A stretch of DNA of 6,080 nt from Promethearchaeota archaeon (GCA_016839655.1 JAEOTW010000277.1:1-6080), one strand, 5' to 3'; positions 1-5,696 are shown, counted from the first letter of the stretch. The notes: a model not told the origin generated them from the sequence alone. Numbers and translations: made by a program.

Positions 1-62
1 AAAAGAAAAATATTTAAACTTTTAATTTATTAAATCTTTAAATTATCTTATATACATAACTT

Positions 63-74
63 AAAAATATAAAA
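63..74 (+). promoter_or_regulatory. TATA-like element upstream of the small GTPase gene
   Basis: An A/T-only run (aaaaatataaaa) is centred about 25 bases before the ATG at 93. That spacing would suit an archaeal TATA box giving a very short or absent leader. The whole upstream stretch 1-92 is AT-rich, so similar strings occur by chance, and no gene end is recognisable there. Transcript start mapping would decide. Confidence 0.3.
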
Positions 75-82
75 CGACATGA

Positions 83-86
83 GTGA
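83..86 (+). promoter_or_regulatory. Weak SD-like GTGA before the small GTPase start
   Basis: GTGA lies six bases before the ATG at 93 and can pair with the GGTGATC part of the usual archaeal anti-Shine-Dalgarno complement. It is only four bases long. A similar GTGA precedes the preferred aspartate kinase start, which slightly raises its credibility. The ATG at 79 is out of frame with the GTPase, so it does not compete as a start for this protein. Confidence 0.3.
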
Positions 87-92
87 AGCTTT

Positions 93-614
93 ATGTCAAG
101 TTTCAAATTAAAAGTATTATTGACTGGAGCAGCTGCTGTAGGAAAAACTAGCCTTGTTCAACGTTTTATCAAGAATCGATTTCAAGCCAACTATAAATTG
201 ACTGTTGGTGTGGATATTTTAACTAAAGATGTTGAATTTAGACCAGGAGAAATTGCTACGTTGAGCATTTGGGATATTGGTGGTCAGCAGCGTTTTGAAT
301 TTATAAGATCAACATTTTATAAAGGTGCTGCCGGAACATTATTGGTATTTGATTTAACTAGAGAACAAACATATACAGAAATTAGGAAATGGCTTACTGA
401 AATACGCCAATTCGCAGGTGATATACCATTTGTCCTAATTGGAAATAAAGCGGATTTAATGGAAGATGTGGGAGTAGTCATCGACCGGGATGAAGCTCGC
501 TCTTTCGCAGAAAGTGAAGGGAGTATTTATATTGAAACTTCTGCCAAAACAGGGATTAATGTTGATGATGCTTTTACTGAACTTACTCGTCGAATTATTG
601 ATTCAAGAACTTAA
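93..614 (+). CDS. Rab-like small GTPase (Ras superfamily), stand-alone
   Basis: This is a 173-residue single-domain small GTPase, the usual length for a Ras-family G domain. All five G motifs are visible: P-loop GAAAVGKT at 12-19, switch I Thr37 followed by VGVD, G3 WDIGGQ at 60-65, G4 NKAD at 118-121, and G5 ETSAK at 148-152. The segments IWDIGGQQRF and FYKGAAGTLLVFD closely follow Rab-type signatures, but the G3 Gly-Gly pair is Arf-like. Gln65 matches the catalytic Gln61 of Ras. Two Ala residues (14 and 15) occupy the places of Ras Gly12 and Gly13. The protein contains no cysteine, so eukaryotic-style C-terminal prenylation is impossible; it is probably cytosolic or recruited by partners. 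Such proteins are abundant in Asgard archaea. It is probably a nucleotide-dependent switch, but its pathway is unknown. It stands alone, convergent with the aspartate kinase gene. Confidence 0.95.
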   Translation: MSSFKLKVLLTGAAAVGKTSLVQRFIKNRFQANYKLTVGVDILTKDVEFRPGEIATLSIWDIGGQQRFEFIRSTFYKGAAGTLLVFDLTREQTYTEIRKWLTEIRQFAGDIPFVLIGNKADLMEDVGVVIDRDEARSFAESEGSIYIETSAKTGINVDDAFTELTRRIIDSRT

Positions 615-625
615 CTTCTGCAACT

Positions 626-672
626 ATTTGTTCCTTTCTTAATTTAATATAATATTTTCATTTTAATTATTT
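626..672 (+). terminator. T-rich tracts after the small GTPase gene, possible archaeal terminator
   Basis: Downstream of the stop codon the + strand carries several T-rich runs (tttgttcctttctt, attttcatttt, attatttt) with no GC stem. Archaeal termination typically uses oligo-T tracts without a strong hairpin, so this is a plausible terminator. The assignment rests on composition and position alone. Confidence 0.3.
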
Positions 673-686
673 TAAATTTAAATTTA
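673..686. repeat. 14-bp AT palindrome in the convergent intergenic gap
   Basis: The sequence taaatttaaattta is a perfect inverted repeat between the stop of the small GTPase (614) and the stop of the aspartate kinase (713). The 98-base gap also holds T-rich runs on the + strand (629-663), which could end transcription of the GTPase gene in archaeal fashion. The palindrome is low complexity and could be chance in DNA this AT-rich. Confidence 0.3.
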
Positions 687-712
687 GAGTATGAATTGAG
701 GTTATTTTTAAA

Positions 713-2128
713 TTAATTAAATCCTTCAAATTTTTCATAAAGGTGATCATGAATAGCATTTATGGCATCTACTAGATTTTCTCTTTCAATAACTAATGAT
801 AAATTTAGTTCATTATAACTTTGTGAAATTGCTTTTACACCTATATTCTTTTTCTCTAAAGCGTTAAAAATTTCTGTTTTTGTTTTTGTTTCAAGAATTT
901 TTAGACCAGTTATATTTATTACAGCAACTTCCTCCCAATTAATTTCAAAGAATTCAGAGAAAAAATTTGAATTCTTTAAACCATTAATTGCTTTCTCAGA
1001 GTCTTCTTCCTTTACTATAAATGAAGTACTAATTTCAGATGAACTTTGGGCTACTAGAGAAACACTTATTTGATTTTTACTCATAACTTTAAATATTTTT
1101 GCTAATACACCAGGAACATCTACCAAACTTCCAGATGTGATTGTTATTATTGTTGAAAATTCTACAGCAGAAATGCCTTTAATATGTTTCTTATCTGTAA
1201 TTTCAGAAATAAGTGTGAAGTTTTTATCCAAAGGTTTTTCAAAATTTCTTATTTCTAAAGGGATCTTATATTTTTCAATCGCTTCTAAACATTTTGGATG
1301 GAGAATTTTGACACCAAAATTAGCAATATGTTTAGCTTCTTCATAATCTATATTTTTTATAAGAGAAGATTCAGGTACAAATTTAGGATTTATCGCTAAC
1401 AAACCATCGACATCCTTCCATAGAATTACTTTAATATTTTTATCATCTCCTACATCATATAAGGATCGTGCTAATATTGTAGCAGTATAATCTGATCCAC
1501 CTCTTCCAAGAGTTGTTATATAACCTATTTTATTTCTCCCAATAAAACCAGTCAAACAAACCACAATATCTTTATTAGGGTTTTCAAGAAAAGGAACTAA
1601 TAGTCTTTCAATCCGAGCGTTTGTTAAATCATACAATGGGTATGCGTTATTGAACTCATCATCCGTTATAATTAGCTTACTAGTAGGAATAAATACTGAA
1701 TCTATCCCCTTACTAAGAAGATATTGATTTAATATATAAGTTGATAAAATTTCTCCAAAGCTCATTATATAATCAGCATAATAAGGTTCTAAACCGAATT
1801 CTTTAATATCTGAAAATACGTCCTCTAATTCACTTAATTTATCATCAATCCAATATCTTGCTTTAATATAATTTTCAGAAGCGTCTTCAAAGATTTGTTC
1901 AATAATATCAATGTGTTTTTTTTCAATTAAAGCCATATTTTTATCAGTTTCTCCTTCATATTCTAAGGATTTAGCTGTTTTTAAAAGTAAATCTGTAATT
2001 CCATTCAGAGCAGATGCTACATATATTTTTTTCACATTAGTATAAATATGTGTAATAGTGATAATTTTATTGAAAGCATCTTTATCTACTAAACAAGAAC
2101 CTCCAAATTTCATTACTATAATTGGCAT
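713..2128 (-). CDS. Aspartate kinase (EC 2.7.2.4), monofunctional with two ACT domains
   Basis: The enzyme phosphorylates L-aspartate to 4-phospho-L-aspartate, the first step toward lysine, threonine and methionine. Numbering from the longer GTG start at 2137: KFGGS at 10-14 is the N-terminal signature (family usually KFGGTS), TTLGRGGSDYTA at 208-219 is the phosphate and aspartate binding loop, KDVDG at 241-245 and FGVKILHP at 274-281 are further kinase-core signatures. Two ACT domains follow, about 328-398 and 404-470. AQSSSE (363-368) and SQSYNE (438-443) sit at the ACT effector positions and resemble the threonine-regulated ThrA-type enzymes more than lysine-regulated ones; threonine feedback is inference. 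There is no homoserine dehydrogenase domain. I prefer ATG 2128 as the start (471 residues) because GTGA at 2134-2137 then serves as an SD-like site; GTG 2137 would give 474. The gene stands alone, divergent from the PHP gene. The symbol could be lysC- or thrA-like and is left blank. Confidence 0.95.
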   Translation of the reverse strand: MPIIVMKFGGSCLVDKDAFNKIITITHIYTNVKKIYVASALNGITDLLLKTAKSLEYEGETDKNMALIEKKHIDIIEQIFEDASENYIKARYWIDDKLSELEDVFSDIKEFGLEPYYADYIMSFGEILSTYILNQYLLSKGIDSVFIPTSKLIITDDEFNNAYPLYDLTNARIERLLVPFLENPNKDIVVCLTGFIGRNKIGYITTLGRGGSDYTATILARSLYDVGDDKNIKVILWKDVDGLLAINPKFVPESSLIKNIDYEEAKHIANFGVKILHPKCLEAIEKYKIPLEIRNFEKPLDKNFTLISEITDKKHIKGISAVEFSTIITITSGSLVDVPGVLAKIFKVMSKNQISVSLVAQSSSEISTSFIVKEEDSEKAINGLKNSNFFSEFFEINWEEVAVINITGLKILETKTKTEIFNALEKKNIGVKAISQSYNELNLSLVIERENLVDAINAIHDHLYEKFEGFN

Positions 2129-2133
2129 TATGT

Positions 2134-2137
2134 TCAC
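2134..2137 (-). promoter_or_regulatory. SD-like GTGA that decides the aspartate kinase start
   Basis: On the minus strand GTGA sits five bases before ATG 2128. The same GTG can be read as an in-frame start at 2137. Because most family members begin only a few residues before KFGG, and the small GTPase gene has the same GTGA at six bases from its ATG, I read it as a ribosome binding element rather than the start. Confidence 0.35.
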
Positions 2138-2144
2138 TGTTTTC

Positions 2145-2189
2145 TTTTAAAATATTTGTTCTTCTAAATATTAAATATTTATTATATTT
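2145..2189 (-). promoter_or_regulatory. Probable promoter of the aspartate kinase gene
   Basis: On the minus strand this stretch holds TATA-like strings (aaatataataaatattt, then aaatattttaaaa) 17-61 bases upstream of ATG 2128. The more distant one fits a short leader that includes the GTGA site. The whole divergent gap 2138-2256 is A/T-dominated, so the exact box cannot be fixed by eye. Confidence 0.3.
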
Positions 2190-2220
2190 AATTAGATAAA
2201 TCTTATTCATTTCCTTTTTT

Positions 2221-2236
2221 CAAATAAAACTAAAAT
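2221..2236 (+). promoter_or_regulatory. Possible TATA element for the PHP phosphoesterase gene
   Basis: The run caaataaaactaaaat lies about 21-36 bases before ATG 2257. That distance suits a TATA box driving a leaderless or near-leaderless transcript, and no SD-like purine run is seen between it and the ATG. Base composition makes this a weak call. Confidence 0.25.
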
Positions 2237-2256
2237 CCAATTATAAATTTATAATT

Positions 2257-3132
2257 ATGATGATTGATCTTCATTTGCATACAACAGCATCAGATGGTTC
2301 AGATACACCCTCTCAGTTAATAAATCAAGCTATTGACCTAAAGTTAAAGGCGATTGCAATAACAGACCATGATACTATAGCAAGTTTAGAAGAATTCTTA
2401 TCTATCGGAGAATTAAAAGAAATTATTGTCATCCCGGGAATAGAAATTTCAATTAGACATGAACCAAAACGGGAATTAATTGAGATTCATATTATTGGTC
2501 TAAATATCGATCATAACTCAGTTAAACTGGTAAACACTATTAATAATCAAATTAAAGGAAGATTAGAACAAAAGAAAGCTATTTGTAAACGTTTAAGAGA
2601 TGAATTTGGATTTGTTATCTCATTTGAAGAAGTTAAATCGATAGCAGGAAATAGTGTTGTAGGGCGCCCTCACATTGTTGAAATTATGAAAAAAAATAAT
2701 CCTGACAAAGTTAAAGGAAAATCTAAAAATGAATTATTCAAAATGATTAGTATTGGTGGCCCAGCATTTGTGGATCGAGACATAGAGTTAAACTTTGAAG
2801 AATCAATTGAATTAATTAATTCCACAGGAGGAATTCCAATTTTAGCACATCCAGGTATTTATGATGTCTCTGATCATAAAAGATTTATAGAAATGTGCAT
2901 TAAGGCAGGAATAAAAGGCATCGAAGTAGAATATACTTATGCCAAAAACAGACCATATGTTGGAACTAATAAATCTTATTGGGCTCAAAATTATTTTCCT
3001 GATTACTTTAGAAAGATGGCAAAAGATTATAATCTTATAAAATCAGGAGGATCAGATTATCATGGAAGAAAAAAAGATATTATCATGGGAGAAGCAAATG
3101 TTCCAGATGAATATTTAAAAAGTTTTATTTAA
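2257..3132 (+). CDS. PHP-domain phosphoesterase, TrpH/YciV (RNase AM, 3',5'-nucleotide bisphosphatase) type
   Basis: This 291-residue protein has the length and motif order of TrpH/YciV-type PHP enzymes, which are metal-dependent hydrolases. Characterised members remove the 3' phosphate from 3',5'-bisphosphonucleotides and trim short or 5'-phosphorylated RNA. Likely metal ligands are visible in order: DLHLH (His6, His8), Asp13 in ASDGS, ITDHD (35-39), PGIEIS with Glu62, IHIIGLNID with His78, GRPH with His139, AHPG with His198, and GSDYHG with Asp267 and His269. No signal peptide or membrane segment is seen, so it should be cytosolic. The stretch between GIEVE (221-225) and the final GSDYHG is longer than I recall for E. 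coli YciV, by roughly 14 residues rich in Tyr, Trp and Phe. Tandem ATG codons at 2257 and 2260 make the start uncertain by one residue. The exact substrate is not proven by sequence. Its 3' end nearly meets that of the convergent GTPase gene. Confidence 0.92.
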   Translation: MMIDLHLHTTASDGSDTPSQLINQAIDLKLKAIAITDHDTIASLEEFLSIGELKEIIVIPGIEISIRHEPKRELIEIHIIGLNIDHNSVKLVNTINNQIKGRLEQKKAICKRLRDEFGFVISFEEVKSIAGNSVVGRPHIVEIMKKNNPDKVKGKSKNELFKMISIGGPAFVDRDIELNFEESIELINSTGGIPILAHPGIYDVSDHKRFIEMCIKAGIKGIEVEYTYAKNRPYVGTNKSYWAQNYFPDYFRKMAKDYNLIKSGGSDYHGRKKDIIMGEANVPDEYLKSFI

Positions 3133-3135
3133 CAA

Positions 3136-3154
3136 TAAGATATATTTATTTATT
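3136..3154 (+). terminator. Convergent 17-bp gap with T-rich run after the PHP gene
   Basis: Only 17 bases separate the PHP stop (3130-3132) from the stop of the opposing GTPase gene (3150-3152). The + strand reads tatatttatttatt here, a weak T-rich stretch that might end the PHP transcript. No hairpin is evident, so read-through producing antisense RNA at either 3' end is possible. Confidence 0.2.
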
Positions 3155-5027
3155 CATAAAGCATATCTTCAATCTCTTGGATCTGCTTATTAATTTTATC
3201 CATCATGATTTTTACTTTCTCTTTTTTATCTCTAAGTTCTTCTGATGATATTTCACCTGTAAGTTCCTGCATATCAAAATCTAAAGTCATTTTTGTTAAA
3301 TGTGTTTTTTTAATCTTTAAATCCAAGAGAGATTGGTTCAGTCTTTCTTTTTGTTGAGGGGATATTACTTTTGGTTTCCTTTCTACTTTGATAGCTGGAG
3401 GCTCTTTTTTTACATCACTAGATAACAGTTCCTTTTTTTCTTCAATAACAGAAATAGGAGTTGTTTGAATTTCTGGTTTTTGAGTTGTTGGTTTTTCAAT
3501 TGTTGGCTGCAATGTGGTTTTTGCAGTAATTTTGATTTCTGGTTTTTGTTTGATAGATTTCGCTTTATCGTCCATTAATTTTAATGGTGAAACAGCTTTA
3601 GGAACTTTTTTTTCAACTTCTTTGGTAACTTTATTATCAGAGGACATTTTTAATTTAGATTTTGCATCCACAGGAACTGTTTTTACTGTTTTTGGTCTAG
3701 CTCTTATCATAAAATCTTCTGGGTTTAATTTTAAACTAAGATTTTCTTGTTTGATTTCAGAATCTATAGTGGTTGTTATAGATTTATCTTCTTGTGTAAT
3801 TTTAGACTCAATTGTGGGAGATTTAGCAGTTTTTGATTCTTTTAATTCTATACTTGAACTTGGAATTTTAGGTGGTTGAGGAACTTTAGAAATCTCTAAT
3901 GGTCTTGTTATTGGTTGTTCAGGAGGTAATCTTGGAAGAGGAGGTGTTGTTTGAATTTCAGTGTGTTCTATTTCTTCTTGTGCTTTATATTTGTCAGAAG
4001 TTACCTGTTCTTCTGTCTCTATGGGTGTTGCTGGCACTGGGGGAGGTGCTCCTACTTTCTTAAGCATATCTTTTATTTTTTGGGATTTATCAAAAAATTC
4101 TCTTCCTAAAGAATCATCTCCTAATTCTATGCATAGATCGCTTATCTTGTCAAATAGAAAGGCTGCTTTATTGAAATCAGCATTCTTTAAAGCCTTTACA
4201 GCCTCTTCAGTGAATTTATCTCTTTCAAGTAAAGGCTTTAAAAGAGGAGATACTTCTGCACTCATTTCCAAAACATCAGCAATAATTTGGATCATTTTAT
4301 TGCGATTATTTATATCTACAGCAATCATAGAATAAGCTTTTAGTCCTAACACGTTTTCAATTTGTACTGGATTCATTGCTTCTTTTAGGTCTTGTTTATT
4401 TCCTATCACAGCAGATTGTGCATTAGGCGCTTGTTCTTTAATCAGTTCCAAGAAATATTTACTTTTTTCTACGTTTTCTAATGTAGAATTGGTAATAAGG
4501 AGAACTGCATCACTTCCCTTGATAAAGTTATTCCATAAATAGCTAAATTGCTCTTGACCTGCGAAATCCCATAAATGAAAATGCAATTTCCCAATTTTGA
4601 TCGTTGCTATGTCACCTGTAATTGTTGGTATATGTTGCATAGGAATTTCATCGGCTTTGATCAATCTAGTAATAGTTGTTTTTCCAACACCAGAAAATCC
4701 AACTAATGATATTTTGGGACGCAAATTTCTATGAATAGAATCTATAGTTGGATCAAATACTTCAAAAGTTTTGGCATCAAAACGATGCTGCAATATATCT
4801 TCAAAAAGATTAAGAAATTCATTTTTACATCTTACCAGTTCTTTCTGTATATTTTCGAATTTATCTGTTAAGCTTGTAACAAATAAAAATATGAGATTTG
4901 CTTCTTTTTCTGTTATATAAGCAACTCGAAATTTATAGTAATCATGATAATCTATTTTGGATTCAGTTTTAATCAAAAATTCCCCCATGATATCATCGAC
5001 CAAAAGATCTAAAGCTTCCTGTTTCAT
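3150..5027 (-). CDS. Multidomain small GTPase: longin-like domain, G domain, TPR-like hairpin, disordered linker, helical hairpin
   Basis: From the first ATG the protein has 625 residues; the real N-terminus is probably further upstream (see 5028-5093). Residues 1-80 form most of a longin/profilin-type domain: helix 3-20, strands at 30-38 and 44-53, long helix 55-80. The G domain spans about 103-255, with P-loop GFSGVGKT (110-117), switch I around Thr135/Thr137 (IPTITGD), G3 WDFAGQ (153-158) and G4 NKQD (210-213). The G5 loop is not canonical, with AVDINN (236-241) where SAK is expected. Residues 265-325 look like one or two TPR-type helices, ending in ELGDDSLGREFFDKS. Residues 326-560 are rich in Pro, Lys, Thr and Glu with PPP and PxxP clusters, and are probably disordered. 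Residues 560-625 form a charged helical hairpin with GEISSEEL at its turn. No membrane segment or lipidation signal is evident. The roadblock gene directly upstream is the likely partner. Function is unknown; a regulatory or trafficking-type switch is inference. Confidence 0.9.
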   Translation of the reverse strand: MKQEALDLLVDDIMGEFLIKTESKIDYHDYYKFRVAYITEKEANLIFLFVTSLTDKFENIQKELVRCKNEFLNLFEDILQHRFDAKTFEVFDPTIDSIHRNLRPKISLVGFSGVGKTTITRLIKADEIPMQHIPTITGDIATIKIGKLHFHLWDFAGQEQFSYLWNNFIKGSDAVLLITNSTLENVEKSKYFLELIKEQAPNAQSAVIGNKQDLKEAMNPVQIENVLGLKAYSMIAVDINNRNKMIQIIADVLEMSAEVSPLLKPLLERDKFTEEAVKALKNADFNKAAFLFDKISDLCIELGDDSLGREFFDKSQKIKDMLKKVGAPPPVPATPIETEEQVTSDKYKAQEEIEHTEIQTTPPLPRLPPEQPITRPLEISKVPQPPKIPSSSIELKESKTAKSPTIESKITQEDKSITTTIDSEIKQENLSLKLNPEDFMIRARPKTVKTVPVDAKSKLKMSSDNKVTKEVEKKVPKAVSPLKLMDDKAKSIKQKPEIKITAKTTLQPTIEKPTTQKPEIQTTPISVIEEKKELLSSDVKKEPPAIKVERKPKVISPQQKERLNQSLLDLKIKKTHLTKMTLDFDMQELTGEISSEELRDKKEKVKIMMDKINKQIQEIEDMLYE

Positions 5028-5093
5028 AGCTTTTCCAAAATGCCTATAATATAGAAGCTCATTTCCTCTGTAAACAAATACTTGTCGTAGAAT
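5028..5093 (-). other. Unannotatable N-terminal extension of the multidomain GTPase
   Basis: The reading frame of the GTPase stays open upstream of ATG 5027 to a TGA at 5112-5114. Its last 22 codons (5093 to 5028) read ILRQVFVYRGNELLYYRHFG and KA: two amphipathic strands joined by a polar turn. That is what the longin-like domain needs before its first helix and what the ATG version lacks. No ATG, GTG or TTG exists in this frame. The only near-start is ATT at 5093-5091, which has GGTG seven bases upstream (5104-5101). Alternatively, loss of one A from the A5 run 5095-5099 would join GTG 5103-5101 to this frame, giving a protein starting MENILRQ. Either reading puts the start about 41 or fewer bases after the roadblock stop. 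Confidence 0.7.
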
Positions 5094-5134
5094 ATTTTTC
5101 CACCAGAACGATCAGAAAATTTTTATCTCGATAT

Positions 5135-5626
5135 TTAACTTGATATATGCTTGACCAATTCTTTAATGATCGAGTATTTATCTTTTCTAATTTTCTCTGC
5201 TGCCAAAGATTCTTCAATTTTCGTAATCTCTTTTGAAAAATCGAAAACAGAGAATTTTTTAATCTCTTCTTCAGATACACTTTCACTTAATTTCTTTAGA
5301 AATACACTAATACTGGGCATAAACTTTGCTAAATTTACGTTTAAATCTAATTTGGATATTAGTATTAACTGATGACTAAAAGTAAATAAGTAATTATATT
5401 TTTGTGCCTCTAATGCAAAAGAATTAATTTTTTTCAAATTTAGCTCATTAGCAATTTCTTTAGAATTAGCAATCAAGGATAAAATCGCTTGAGGGATAAC
5501 TTTTCCTTTAGCGAATTCTTTTATTAATGAACCTAGTATAATTCCATATTTATTTGCTATAGCGCATTCAGCATTCAAATCAGATTTTAATTGAGAAATA
5601 ATATCCTCGTAATTAATTTGTTCCAT
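5135..5626 (-). CDS. Roadblock/LC7 (MglB-like) domain protein
   Basis: This 163-residue protein shows the order expected of the roadblock fold: helix 6-18, strand 20-25, a turn with KYG (26-28), strand 29-36, helix 43-62 ending in the typical IANEL, strand 67-74, strand 77-84, strand 86-92, and helix 97-114. A charged, mostly helical tail (117-163) extends beyond the usual roughly 100-120-residue domain. Roadblock proteins dimerise and bind small GTPases: MglB is the activating partner of MglA in bacteria, and LAMTOR2/3 scaffold Rag GTPases in eukaryotes. I infer the same kind of partnership with the GTPase encoded just downstream, whose probable start lies about 41 bases after this stop. No catalytic residue can be named and similarity is by pattern, not by strong sequence motifs. 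The start ATG has no clear SD; the next ATG lies far inside the protein (residue 103). Confidence 0.75.
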   Translation of the reverse strand: MEQINYEDIISQLKSDLNAECAIANKYGIILGSLIKEFAKGKVIPQAILSLIANSKEIANELNLKKINSFALEAQKYNYLFTFSHQLILISKLDLNVNLAKFMPSISVFLKKLSESVSEEEIKKFSVFDFSKEITKIEESLAAEKIRKDKYSIIKELVKHISS

Positions 5627-5664
5627 CTTTAAGAGATATTGGTTTTAGTTTAATAATGAAAATC

Positions 5665-5679
5665 TATTTATTTATATTT
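5665..5679 (-). promoter_or_regulatory. TATA-like box for the roadblock-GTPase operon
   Basis: On the minus strand the run aaatataaataaata is 39-53 bases before the roadblock ATG (5626). A start of transcription about 25 bases downstream of it would leave a leader of roughly 20 bases. It is the best TATA match in the 108-base divergent gap 5627-5734, which otherwise shows nothing recognisable beyond AT-rich DNA. Confidence 0.4.
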
Positions 5680-5696
5680 GTTTAGTTATTAGACTC

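Noticed and set aside
79..92. ATG at 79 as an alternative start of the small GTPase
   Set aside because: It is out of frame with the GTPase by two bases and soon runs out of sense; the G domain begins normally a few residues after ATG 93.
1137..1346. Plus-strand open frame of 69 codons
   Set aside because: It lies wholly inside the aspartate kinase gene on the other strand, whose protein is unmistakable, and it shows no recognisable motif.
3150..3347. Calling the C-terminal hairpin an ESCRT-I steadiness box
   Set aside because: Only the G-x-I spacing and helical pattern agree. The REQF-type signature that typifies steadiness boxes is missing, so the name is not supported.
3514..4335. Two plus-strand open frames (3514-3879 and 3961-4335)
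   Set aside because: They are antisense to the linker and helical part of the large GTPase. Their hydrophobic, Ser-rich content follows from reading Lys/Glu-rich codons backward.
5112..5134. Roadblock and GTPase genes being one fused gene split by a frameshift
   Set aside because: The roadblock protein ends in a natural helical tail with TAA at 5135-5137, and a second stop (TGA 5112-5114) closes the GTPase frame. Two adjacent genes fit better.
5059..5286. Minus-strand open frame of 75 codons overlapping the end of the roadblock gene
   Set aside because: It is mostly in another frame of the roadblock gene, is Lys/Arg-rich without a domain pattern, and ends inside the GTPase extension. Only its final GTG region matters, as a possible start after a one-base indel.
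5151..5372. Plus-strand open frame of 73 codons
   Set aside because: It is antisense to the roadblock gene, with no motif and no start signal.
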